A DNA stretch of 50,479 nt. Source: Clostridia bacterium (lineage in GTDB: Bacteria; Bacillota; Clostridia; UBA1212; UBA1255). Position 1 is the stretch's first letter. Each line of letters begins with the position of its first letter. The notes beneath the pieces were generated by a model. That model had not been told where the DNA came from. It made no database searches and saw only the letters and a list, made by a program, of their open reading frames with translations. The position numbers and the translations under genes were made by a program. Shown in pieces: positions 41,641 through 49,601 of this stretch. The stretch lies in the NCBI GenBank assembly GCA_017613535.1, contig JAGADO010000042.1, forward strand, positions 1 to 50,479. Direction: 5' to 3'.

Positions 41641-42219
41641 TCAGTCTTCCGGTTTGGTCTCGAGCTTGAGCGGGAAATCTCCGAGATGGTTCAGTTTGAA
41701 GCCGTTCTTTTTATACTCCTCGTAATCGAACGCTTCGAGTTCGTCGATCGCGAGTTTGTGGAATTCGTAGAAATTATGCCACCACTCGTAGCCCGAACCG
41801 AGCGAAGCTCCGAGATATGCGTCGGCAATATCGCATCCCATCTGGGGAGCAACATAGAAAGCACCCATGGCAAGGACGTTAACGCCGTTGCCCGTGATGG
41901 CACGGAGCGCGGCCGGAACGCTCTCGACGACACCGGCGTGTACGTGCGGACATTTCGATGCCGCGATATGTATTCCCATTCCTGTGCCGCAGAACAGAAG
42001 AGCGCGCTCAAACTCGCCCTCGGCGATCATTGCCCCTGCCCTTAATCCGATGCGGTGGAACATAAGGTCCGTATCGGTATCGGGATCACTGTCAGCCTTA
42101 ACGCCGACGTCCGTGATTTTCCACCCCTTTGCCTTAAGATGGGCTACGACGGCTTCCTTCAGCGGGTATCCCGCAAAATCAGCGGCAACCAATAGGTACT
42201 TGTCTTTAATAGTCTTCAT
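41641..42219 (-). CDS. RpiB/LacAB family sugar-phosphate isomerase
   Basis: A 192-residue isomerase of the ribose-5-phosphate isomerase B family. The opening VAADFAGYPLKEAVVAHL and the loop LLFCGTGMGIHIAASK (catalytic-site threonine or cysteine region) are family marks, and GNGVNVLAMGA follows. The C-terminal 45 residues (WWHNFYEFHKLAIDELEAFD onward) are longer than in typical RpiB (about 145-150 residues), as in some LacA/LacB-like or uncharacterised subgroups. It may act on a sugar phosphate other than ribose 5-phosphate. GAGG lies nine bases before ATG. The promoter at 42254-42282 is near consensus. Confidence 0.88.
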   Translation of the reverse strand: MKTIKDKYLLVAADFAGYPLKEAVVAHLKAKGWKITDVGVKADSDPDTDTDLMFHRIGLRAGAMIAEGEFERALLFCGTGMGIHIAASKCPHVHAGVVESVPAALRAITGNGVNVLAMGAFYVAPQMGCDIADAYLGASLGSGYEWWHNFYEFHKLAIDELEAFDYEEYKKNGFKLNHLGDFPLKLETKPED

Positions 42220-42253
42220 TTACTGCAACCTCTTTCCGGTTTTAATTGTGTTT

Positions 42254-42282
42254 ATTCTATCAATTTGCGCTTTCGGTGTCAA
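42254..42282 (-). promoter_or_regulatory. Promoter of the rpiB-like operon
   Basis: On the minus strand, a perfect TTGACA (42282-42277), a 17 bp spacer and TAGAAT (42259-42254), 35 bp before the start codon. Confidence 0.82.
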
Positions 42283-42296
42283 GGAGGAACAGATTT

Positions 42297-42325
42297 TTGC
42301 AATACTTCGGAGAATAGTATATAAT
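42297..42325 (+). promoter_or_regulatory. Promoter of the acyl-CoA synthetase-trmB operon
   Basis: TTGCAA (42297-42302), a 17 bp spacer and a perfect TATAAT (42320-42325). It is divergent from the rpiB-like promoter with 14 bp between the -35 boxes. The leader is about 80 nt. Confidence 0.78.
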
Positions 42326-42412
42326 TGCCTCCGGTCAACGTCCTGCGGGCGCTCCTGACACTTCTCCCGAAGCGGCTTTTGACCCAAAAAAACGGAACGG
42401 TCGGTCTTTATA

Positions 42413-44164
42413 ATGAGCGGGATCACTGCAAAAACGCCATGGGCTGCATATTTGGGAGAATTGCCTCTGACGCTCGATTATTTCGGCGGAACGATGTACG
42501 AAATGATCGTGAAGAGTGCGGAAAGAACGCCTGATGCCGTCGCGTTCGATTTTATGGGCAGGTCAACGACCTACAGGCGTATGACGGATAATATCGACCG
42601 GTGCGCGGAGGCTCTCATCTCCGCCGGCGCGACAGAGAACGACCGCATAACGATAGCTATGCCGAATTGCCCCCAGGCCATTTACGCGCTGTACGCGGTC
42701 AACAAAATCGGCGCCGTTGCCAACATGATCCATCCCCTTTCGGCCGAAAAAGAGATCGAATTTTACCTGAATACGGCTAACAGCACGATAGCCGTGACAC
42801 TTGACCAGTTCTGCGGAAAATTCGAGGCAGTACGCGTCGGCACGCCTCTTCAGAAACTGATCGTCAGTTCTATTGCAGACGAACTACCTCCGTTTAAGAA
42901 GGTCGCTTTTCGTGTTTCGACGGCCGGAAAGATAAAAAAGCCGCCGAAAGTTCCGCACATCATTAGCTGGAAGACGTTTATGCGCGATGCGGAAGCCGGA
43001 AATGCTAAAGCTCGTCCGGAAAGCTCAAAAGCGGTTCGTTCGGGAGATGATCCGGCGGTCATCCTGTATTCGGGAGGCACCACCGGAACGACGAAAGGCA
43101 TCGTGCTTACAAACAGAAATTTCAACGCTCTGGCCGCTCAGATAGAGGCAGTGAACCCGATGTACAGACTCGGAGATAAAATGCTTGCCGCTATGCCCCT
43201 GTTTCACGGTTTCGGTCTCGGCGTGTGCATACACTCGATGCTGGCAGGAGGAGGCAGATGCGTGCTTGTCCCGCGCTTCTCTCCTAAAAGCTACGGAAAA
43301 ATGATAGCGAAATACAAGTGCAATTTCATTGCCGGCGTGCCTACATTGTTCGAAGCGCTCCTCCGCCTGCCCGGTATGGAGAAGGAAGATATGAGCTCAC
43401 TGAAAGGCGTATTTTCCGGCGGCGATTCTCTTTCTGTCGAGCTCAAAAAAAAGCTGGATAAATATCTTAAGGACCACAAGGCGAACGTCAGCGTCAGAGA
43501 GGGGTACGGAACTACCGAGACCGTTACGGCATGCTGTCTGACTCCGCCTCACATGGCTAAAGAAGGCAGCATCGGTCTGCCATTCCCCGATACGTATATC
43601 AAGATCGTAAAGCCGGGTACGGATAAAGAACTTCCGTACGGTGAAGAAGGAGAGATACTGCTGGCCGGACCTACCGTAATGAAAGAGTATATGAATAACC
43701 CCGCCGAAACGGCCTCTACCCTGAGGCTCCACGAAGACGGGCTCACATGGGTATACACTGGCGATCTGGGAACGATGGACGAACAGGGATTCATTTATTT
43801 CCGCGGCCGGGCAAAGCGCATGATCGTGACGTCGGGGTACAACGTTTATCCGGGACAGCTCGAGAATATCTTTGACGCGCACCCGCTCGTGCAGATGAGC
43901 TGCGTTATCGGCGTGCCCGATCCTATAAAGATCCGCAAAGTCAAAGCATTCGTCAAGCTTCGCGCCGATGCTCCGGCGGACGACGAAACAAAGCAGAAAC
44001 TGATGGAATACTGCCGCAAAAACATTGCCCGTTACGCTATGCCTTACGATATAGAATTCAGGGACGATATGCCCAAAACGCTTGTCGGAAAAGTCGCGTA
44101 CCGCAAGCTCGAAGAAGAAGAGGAAGCCAGGCTCGCAAAAGAGCAGGCGAACACAGATAAATGA
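42413..44164 (+). CDS. Acyl-CoA synthetase (AMP-forming)
   Basis: A 583-residue ANL-family ligase. The ATP loop is LYSGGTTGTTKGIVLT at about 216-231, followed by MPLFHGFGLG, then GYGTTETVTACCL (adenylate motif), TGDLGTMDEQGFIYFRGRAK (hinge) and the C-terminal lysine region KTLVGKVAYRKLE. It probably activates a fatty or organic acid in the cytoplasm; the exact acid is unknown. The ribosome binding site at the chosen ATG is weak (GGAAC region about 15 bases upstream), so a later start near 42494 cannot be excluded, although residues before it look like real sequence. Its stop overlaps the trmB start (ATGA). Confidence 0.87.
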   Translation: MSGITAKTPWAAYLGELPLTLDYFGGTMYEMIVKSAERTPDAVAFDFMGRSTTYRRMTDNIDRCAEALISAGATENDRITIAMPNCPQAIYALYAVNKIGAVANMIHPLSAEKEIEFYLNTANSTIAVTLDQFCGKFEAVRVGTPLQKLIVSSIADELPPFKKVAFRVSTAGKIKKPPKVPHIISWKTFMRDAEAGNAKARPESSKAVRSGDDPAVILYSGGTTGTTKGIVLTNRNFNALAAQIEAVNPMYRLGDKMLAAMPLFHGFGLGVCIHSMLAGGGRCVLVPRFSPKSYGKMIAKYKCNFIAGVPTLFEALLRLPGMEKEDMSSLKGVFSGGDSLSVELKKKLDKYLKDHKANVSVREGYGTTETVTACCLTPPHMAKEGSIGLPFPDTYIKIVKPGTDKELPYGEEGEILLAGPTVMKEYMNNPAETASTLRLHEDGLTWVYTGDLGTMDEQGFIYFRGRAKRMIVTSGYNVYPGQLENIFDAHPLVQMSCVIGVPDPIKIRKVKAFVKLRADAPADDETKQKLMEYCRKNIARYAMPYDIEFRDDMPKTLVGKVAYRKLEEEEEARLAKEQANTDK

Positions 44165-44820
44165 GACCGAGAAGTAAAAAGCATTTTGAAGAGAGATACG
44201 AAGCTGTCAGCCCGCTGCTCGTAAAAGAGCCCGAAACCGCGAAGGGCCGCTGGAGAGAACTGTTTCCGCAGACAGGCCTGGCCGAACGCGAAAAGGCAAA
44301 GCTCCGCCTCGAGATAGGCTGCGGAAAGGGCGCTTTTATAAGCGGCATGGCTTCAGCCGATCCCAATTCGTGTTTTGTGGCAATGGAAGTCGTTCCCACT
44401 GTCATTCTCATGGCCATGGAGAAAGTGTGGGGCGATCCCGTGCTTCGCGAACAGGACAACGTCCGTTTCATCTGCGGCGACGCCAGATCGGTCGGAGATT
44501 ACTTCGCCGAAAATGAAGTTGACGCCATCTACCTGAACTTCTCCGACCCCTGGCCGAGACCGAAACAGTTTAAAAGACGCCTTACTCACCCTCTGTTTCT
44601 CGAAACATACAAAAAGATCTTAAAGCCGGGAGGCGTCATCCGTCAGAAAACAGATAACGCCCCCCTGTTTGAATTTTCTCTTGAACAATTAAAAGCGTGC
44701 GGTTTCGATACGCGCGTGATCGAATCAGTCCCGCCTGACAATATCATAACCGAATACGAGTCGCGGTTCGTTGCCGAGGGGCTCCCCATCTACAGGCTCG
44801 AAGCCGTAAAACCCGTCTGA
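44161..44820 (+). CDS. trmB: tRNA (guanine-N7)-methyltransferase
   Basis: A 219-residue SAM-dependent enzyme forming m7G46 in tRNA. The SAM loop is LEIGCGKGAFI at about 50-60. The family signature is LNFSDPWPRPKQFKRRLTH at about 124-142, followed by LKPGGVIRQKTDN. It is translationally coupled to the acyl-CoA synthetase by a four-base overlap. A 16-bp palindrome directly follows the stop. Length is standard. Confidence 0.95.
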   Translation: MRPRSKKHFEERYEAVSPLLVKEPETAKGRWRELFPQTGLAEREKAKLRLEIGCGKGAFISGMASADPNSCFVAMEVVPTVILMAMEKVWGDPVLREQDNVRFICGDARSVGDYFAENEVDAIYLNFSDPWPRPKQFKRRLTHPLFLETYKKILKPGGVIRQKTDNAPLFEFSLEQLKACGFDTRVIESVPPDNIITEYESRFVAEGLPIYRLEAVKPV

Positions 44821-44836
44821 ACCGGTCCGGACCGGT
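44821..44836. repeat. Palindrome after trmB
   Basis: ACCGGTCC and its reverse complement GGACCGGT are adjacent, making a perfect 16-bp palindrome between the convergent trmB and GH123-like genes. No T-tract follows, so it is a weak terminator candidate at best. Confidence 0.45.
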
Positions 44837-44857
44837 CCGCTATCCGTCGATCGCCTG

Positions 44858-47122
44858 TCACGATTTAGCGGCAATAAGGTTTCCGACCGCGGTCCTCAGT
44901 TCCGTAAACAGATCCGTATCGGTGCTGTATACGCCCAGAGACGTCGTGATCTGCTTGATGATCAGGTCGGACGTTCCCTCCCCGTAAAGGCTGTCCAGCA
45001 GCGTGAAGTAATCGTAGTCCTCCACTCCGTCGCGCACTGACTCGAGTCTGAGTGAGCCGATCGGTCCCGGATAACCGTCGGAGCCGTATTTATCGATGTA
45101 CTCCTGAAGTGCACCGCCTGGATAGATAAGTACGCCGTTTCCGTACGTGTCAACGACCGTGCCGCTTACCTGGTGCTCGTACTTCTTTGTCCACGTCTTG
45201 GAATTCTCCCAGTCATTGACCATGTAGTACAGGAAACCGTCAATATCGTACAGCTTCTGCTGCCAGAACAGCAGTCTGTGCTTGACCGACTCGTCGTTGA
45301 TCGAAAGCGTTATCTCGGGGTTGTGCGGGAAGCGCGTGATGTACCACCAGACCTCGTCTCCCTCAGCCTGCTGAGCGGCCATGCGGTCCTTGAACACTCC
45401 GTACTGCTTTTCGTACGTTGCGCCGTAATAGTTCGTGTACAGGTTTTTGGTGTACGCCTTATCCGCCTGAGTGTTGAAGAAATAAGTCTTCGGGCACCAG
45501 ACGTTGACGTCGTTTTCGAGGTATTTGAAGAAGTCTACGCCGCTCGAAACGTTCGTGTTGTAGTGCATCGGGATGATCAGTTTGTGCGCGCCGAAAATCT
45601 CGGTATAGATCGAGTTATAGTGCTTGATCTTGTTCATCGCGGCCGCCGAGAGCGGTTCGTCGCCCTCGTTCGGATAGAAGTACGCTTTATCGAGCCACTC
45701 CTGCTTTTTGGAAACGACGTTGTACGCCGCTTCGACGTACGCGCGCAGGTACGTATCATTCTGCGTAGCATCCGGGTGGATCTTCCAGCAAAGCGTATAT
45801 GCGGTCATACGCGGATCGTCAAGGTACTGTTCTACCCTGCTGTCCCAGAACTGGCCGCGCTTGGCGTACGGGAGAGTGTAGCAGCACATTTTGTTCTCTA
45901 AAAGATACTCGTAATACAGCGCGTAAAGGTCGTCCTCGAGACCGTCCTGAGTGGTGCCTTCGCGGTTCGCACCGACGATCACGGCCCATTCGTTTAAGTC
46001 GGTGAGCGTCTTGCAGCTGGACGTTACGGGCAGTGCGAAATTCCAGACGTACGCGTAAACGGAAGCCTTTTTGATCTCGTTGCCGCCTGCGTCCTTCAGC
46101 GTGATAACGGCCGAATACTGGCCCGCCGGAGTATCAGACTGCGATATGACCTTGATGATAAACATCTGGCTCTTGTTCGCCTTGAGGTCAAACTCATGCT
46201 CGAGCACAGGTATCGGGTCGGCAACGGTCTTCCCGTCTACTCCGTCGAAATACCAGCCGTAGCAGATCTCGCTCTCCAGAACGTTGCCCGAACCGTCTTT
46301 AAACGGCGATACTTCGAGCGTTATGCCGCTCTTCGCGGCTTTAGATGCGACCATAAAGTGGCAGCCTTCGATCTCGTTTTTAGCGAGTTTGATCTGGTAC
46401 GCTTTGAACTCCGTGGGAGTCGTGCTGTCGGCGGGAGTGTTGTTATACGAATGGTCAAACCATACGGTGATGTCGTTGTCTTCATCTGCTGCGGTCAGTG
46501 CTGAATTGTTTATAGCGGGGACAACATTCGTCGCAGATGTGAGCAGGTTTTCGGCTCTGGCCTGGTCCGCGTCTGATAGTTTATTCGGGTCAACGGCAGG
46601 TGTCGCAGTGGGTTTTTCCGTCGTTGTCGCTGTAGGTGCTTTCGTTGGAGTAGGCGCAGGCGTCGGAGTCGCTGTCGGAGCTTTCGTAGGTGTAGGCGCA
46701 GGCGTGGCCGTAGGCGTCGCTGTCGGGGCTTTCGTAGGCGTCGCTCCTGGAGTAGGATCAGGTTCGGACGTAGGAGGCACCGGCGTTTCTGAAGGGACTT
46801 CCGAAGGCGCTGCCGTTCCTGTAACTGCCGTGGGCCTGTCTGTTTCGGGCACGTCGGTCGCAGGTATATCTGTCGGGTTCCCGGCGGGCTCCGTCTGGCC
46901 TTCTGTCGCAGTCACTTCGGGCGCATCGGTAACAGCATCTGTCGCGGGAGCGTCTGTGCCCGGCACGTCTGTCGGCAGGTCGATGACAACGTCGGTTTTC
47001 TCCGGATCGGGTCCGGTCTGGCCGGAAGTACAGCCGGAAGAAAGCATCAGGGCCGCGGCGATCAATACTATCGCCGTCAGCAGGCCTGTTATCCTTAAAA
47101 CTTTTCTGGTGCGCAACTTCAT
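44858..47122 (-). CDS. GH123-like (DUF4091) lipoprotein with Pro/Thr linker
   Basis: A 754-residue exported lipoprotein (signal ending in LSSGC). Residues of about 35-185 are a Thr/Pro/Glu linker with repeated KAPTATPTPAPTPT units. The remainder starts with a beta-sandwich (about 200-360), then a catalytic domain of the DUF4091/GH123 type: FYPNEGDEPL, which may hold the substrate-assisted Asp-Glu pair, DGFLYYMVNDWENSKTW and LRLESVRDGVEDYDYF near the C-terminus. Characterised GH123 enzymes are beta-N-acetylgalactosaminidases, so action on N-acetylhexosamine glycans is inferred. Of two nearby ATGs, 47122 has the better spacing from GAGGG. It follows the 726-residue lipoprotein by 13 bp. Confidence 0.82.
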   Translation of the reverse strand: MKLRTRKVLRITGLLTAIVLIAAALMLSSGCTSGQTGPDPEKTDVVIDLPTDVPGTDAPATDAVTDAPEVTATEGQTEPAGNPTDIPATDVPETDRPTAVTGTAAPSEVPSETPVPPTSEPDPTPGATPTKAPTATPTATPAPTPTKAPTATPTPAPTPTKAPTATTTEKPTATPAVDPNKLSDADQARAENLLTSATNVVPAINNSALTAADEDNDITVWFDHSYNNTPADSTTPTEFKAYQIKLAKNEIEGCHFMVASKAAKSGITLEVSPFKDGSGNVLESEICYGWYFDGVDGKTVADPIPVLEHEFDLKANKSQMFIIKVISQSDTPAGQYSAVITLKDAGGNEIKKASVYAYVWNFALPVTSSCKTLTDLNEWAVIVGANREGTTQDGLEDDLYALYYEYLLENKMCCYTLPYAKRGQFWDSRVEQYLDDPRMTAYTLCWKIHPDATQNDTYLRAYVEAAYNVVSKKQEWLDKAYFYPNEGDEPLSAAAMNKIKHYNSIYTEIFGAHKLIIPMHYNTNVSSGVDFFKYLENDVNVWCPKTYFFNTQADKAYTKNLYTNYYGATYEKQYGVFKDRMAAQQAEGDEVWWYITRFPHNPEITLSINDESVKHRLLFWQQKLYDIDGFLYYMVNDWENSKTWTKKYEHQVSGTVVDTYGNGVLIYPGGALQEYIDKYGSDGYPGPIGSLRLESVRDGVEDYDYFTLLDSLYGEGTSDLIIKQITTSLGVYSTDTDLFTELRTAVGNLIAAKS
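46598..46750. repeat. Degenerate tandem repeat coding the Pro/Thr linker
   Basis: Imperfect units built from GGAGCTTTCGTAGG-, GTAGGCGCAGGCGT- and GTCGCTGTCGG-type segments encode three KAPTAT-T-AP-TPT blocks of the GH123-like lipoprotein. Near-identical DNA between blocks suggests recent duplication. Confidence 0.7.
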
Positions 47123-47135
47123 TTGCATTGCCCTC

Positions 47136-49316
47136 TCAATTCGTTAAAGTAAACGATTTCACATATATCGTATCGCCCGCGGTGCAGGCATCGAAATAGT
47201 CAAAGCGGATGCGGTTGACCTTTCCGGTCCAGAATGACAGATCAGACAGTTCGACTCTTACTGTCTCGACTTTCCCCGTCCTTTTCAGCGTCACGCGGGT
47301 GCGTTCGGAACCGTCGGGAGTCGTTTTACTGCCGGTGCAGAGGAACAGGTCGCACTCGTACGTGCTGCGGCTCGCGCTGTTAGGAATCATATACTCGATC
47401 ACTATCGCCGAATAATCTTCAGCCCGAACATTTCCGGAGCCGTAATCGAGCATGACCTGCGGGTCGTGGGCCTCGGTAACGGTGATCTTAAGCGCCTGAT
47501 TTGCATTGTCGTAATTTGCGCTCGTATTGAACAGATTCGCGATCTGCGCGCCGTTGCTGAACACGGACGGATAATCATCGGAAAGTGCGTAATTTGTCGT
47601 ATTAACGCGCATGGAGCTGTAGTTTTTGTGAAGCGATGCGTTATCGGCAAAATCCTTGTTCGCCGTAAATACGGAGCGTATCTCTTCCGTCGAACCGGCT
47701 GTGATCAGGTAGCTGTATTCGATCGGAACGAACGACGTCATTCTGAGCGTCACAAGCGGGGCAACGTAGTTCGTAGGATCTTCGAGAGGCGATTTCGTGC
47801 CGTTGTAATTATACCTTCCGGCGTAAAGCATATCGATATTCGGGACGTACAAACCGAGCCCGAAATCATCCGCGGTCGATACCCACGCGCACCACGTCTC
47901 CGTATTCTTTTCATTGACGAAAAACCGGCACTCATCGGCGTAGCGCGAATCGCCCCAGAAATTGAGGTGTTTGCGTTCGGAAAGCTCTCCTCCGGTCCAG
48001 CCGTCCGCCCCGCTGTACCATACGAAACGATCAAGGTAGCTGACGGTGTAGAATGCGGGCAGTTCCTGGTGCGAGTATCCGTGCTGCCATCCCGAGAAGT
48101 CAACGAAGCGGTTATCAACGCGGATAAATTCTTCCGTGAGCGTATATGTGTTTTCCATGTAGCTCGGCGTGATCTGACCGTTCAGAGACCAGTCCTGCGG
48201 CTGCGATTTGATGTATACAGAATTCAACTTGACTTCAACGTCGATCAGACGGCTTGAATTACCGTATTTGTCGCCGCCCTGGACCGGGTTATACACCCAT
48301 TTCGACCCGTTGAACTCGCCGGGAGTGTATTCCTTGTTCCCCGACGTGCCGTAGTACGACTGCTGTATAAGGCGGCCAGTATCGTGGCGGTTAACAAGGT
48401 TTCCTAGCCCTGATACAGTGCAGTTTTTGTCTTCGATGTAGTTCAGTCCTCCGCCCCACGACAGCTGTATGCCGATCTTGAAGCGGTCGTTTTCAAGATA
48501 GTACAGTTTTGAATCGTAAACGTCGATCCTCTCCGTTTTCACATCGAAGAGCGTGAATCCGGCTTCATCTCCGCCAAGTACGTTGAGCGTGATCGTGCTG
48601 ATATTTTTAGCTGCCGCCCCGCTCAGGTACGAAGAGATGAGACCGCGGAAAACGACTTTGCTGCCTGCTTCGAGGTAGAAATAGTCGCTTTTTTCTTTGC
48701 CGGACTGTACGTATTTGACGTAAACTTTCAGAGGCGAATCGGATGAATACTTTATCGTCAGGCGGTTGAATTCGTTTTTAAACGCACCGTTTTCGAACTT
48801 TAATACCGCGCCGTTTCCGACCCTGTACCCCGTTGAATCGATCTTTCTGAAGTCAAGGCTGTATTCATCTCCGCTTTCGGTCACGAGCGTGTCGGGCGGT
48901 ACCGGCGTTCCTGTCGGAGCGGGAGAAGGCGTGGGCGAAGGTGTCGCAGACGGGGCGGGAGAAGCAGTTTTAACGGGCGTTACGGCCGGTGTAGCGGTCG
49001 GAGGAGGCGTCGGCGTGCCGGTCGCAGGCAAAGGCGTTTCGGTCGCCTGCTGCGTGGCTTCCGTCGCGGGCTGATGAGTTTCGGTCGCTGGCAGCTGCGT
49101 TTCGGCAGCCTGCTGAGTAGCTTCGGTCGCGGGCAAATTCGTCTCAGCCGCCGGCTGAGGCGTGTTCTGTTCAGTGGTCATTGTGGCAGGCACCTCCGTT
49201 GACAATGTCGCCGGTGCTTCCGCATCCGGTGCGCATGATGAAAACAATAAAGACACCGCCAGCACAAACGCCGCGGCACATGCCGTTAATACTGCTTTTG
49301 ATCTGCGCTTTTCCAT
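47136..49316 (-). CDS. Lipoprotein with Pro/Thr linker and carbohydrate-active-like sandwich domains
   Basis: A 726-residue exported lipoprotein (signal ending in LFSSC). Residues of about 30-150 are repeats of the form LPATEATQQAAET, then PTPSPAPTGTP. The mature part begins with a beta-sandwich (about 160-290). A central domain of about 300 residues (IGIQLSWGGGLNYIED, then YSHQELPAFYTVSYLDRFV) follows, and it ends with a discoidin-like sandwich (VEYDYF-type strands, last 140 residues). I do not recognise a catalytic family. The start at ATG 49316 has AAGGAGAG about 13 bases upstream; a longer frame lacks a site and would hide the signal peptide. It is the first gene of a two-gene unit with the GH123-like lipoprotein. 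Confidence 0.75.
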   Translation of the reverse strand: MEKRRSKAVLTACAAAFVLAVSLLFSSCAPDAEAPATLSTEVPATMTTEQNTPQPAAETNLPATEATQQAAETQLPATETHQPATEATQQATETPLPATGTPTPPPTATPAVTPVKTASPAPSATPSPTPSPAPTGTPVPPDTLVTESGDEYSLDFRKIDSTGYRVGNGAVLKFENGAFKNEFNRLTIKYSSDSPLKVYVKYVQSGKEKSDYFYLEAGSKVVFRGLISSYLSGAAAKNISTITLNVLGGDEAGFTLFDVKTERIDVYDSKLYYLENDRFKIGIQLSWGGGLNYIEDKNCTVSGLGNLVNRHDTGRLIQQSYYGTSGNKEYTPGEFNGSKWVYNPVQGGDKYGNSSRLIDVEVKLNSVYIKSQPQDWSLNGQITPSYMENTYTLTEEFIRVDNRFVDFSGWQHGYSHQELPAFYTVSYLDRFVWYSGADGWTGGELSERKHLNFWGDSRYADECRFFVNEKNTETWCAWVSTADDFGLGLYVPNIDMLYAGRYNYNGTKSPLEDPTNYVAPLVTLRMTSFVPIEYSYLITAGSTEEIRSVFTANKDFADNASLHKNYSSMRVNTTNYALSDDYPSVFSNGAQIANLFNTSANYDNANQALKITVTEAHDPQVMLDYGSGNVRAEDYSAIVIEYMIPNSASRSTYECDLFLCTGSKTTPDGSERTRVTLKRTGKVETVRVELSDLSFWTGKVNRIRFDYFDACTAGDTIYVKSFTLTN
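49020..49185. repeat. Repeat region coding the ATEATQQ linker
   Basis: Repeated, near-identical segments encode LPATEATQQAAET-type units of the 726-residue lipoprotein. The unit sequence differs from the linker in the neighbouring GH123-like gene, so the two linkers probably expanded separately. Confidence 0.6.
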
Positions 49317-49344
49317 ACGGAAACTCACTCTCCTTACGGACGAA

Positions 49345-49373
49345 ATTATAATTAACAGCCTCTGATATGTCAA
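49345..49373 (-). promoter_or_regulatory. Full-consensus sigma-A promoter of the paired lipoproteins
   Basis: On the minus strand, TTGACA (49373-49368), a 17 bp spacer and TATAAT (49350-49345): a perfect match in both boxes with optimal spacing, 28 bp before the start codon. Confidence 0.88.
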
Positions 49374-49463
49374 ATTCCGCGCCTGCCGGATCGCTCCGCC
49401 GCCGTGCCGCAGAAAAACCGCAAAAAATAATTTCAAAAAAGTAAAAAAAGCAGGATTTTCCTG

Positions 49464-49492
49464 TTGTCCCCGCGCTCAAAATATGATACAAT
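49464..49492 (+). promoter_or_regulatory. Predicted promoter of murA
   Basis: TTGTCC (49464-49469), a 17 bp spacer and TACAAT (49487-49492). The leader to the TTG start is about 100 nt. Confidence 0.65.
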
Positions 49493-49601
49493 TCATAACG
49501 TATCGAAGGTCGCGGCCTGTCCTTACTGCAGAGCTACGTGATCAGTACACAAATGCAAATGATAAAACCCTCCCGCGGGGACTATTGAAAGGTGATCTTA
49601 A

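Noticed and set aside
49466..49584. Inverted repeat GTCCCCGCG ... CGCGGGGAC upstream of murA
   Set aside because: The first arm lies within the promoter spacer and is not transcribed, so no mRNA structure can form; arms are 100 bp apart.
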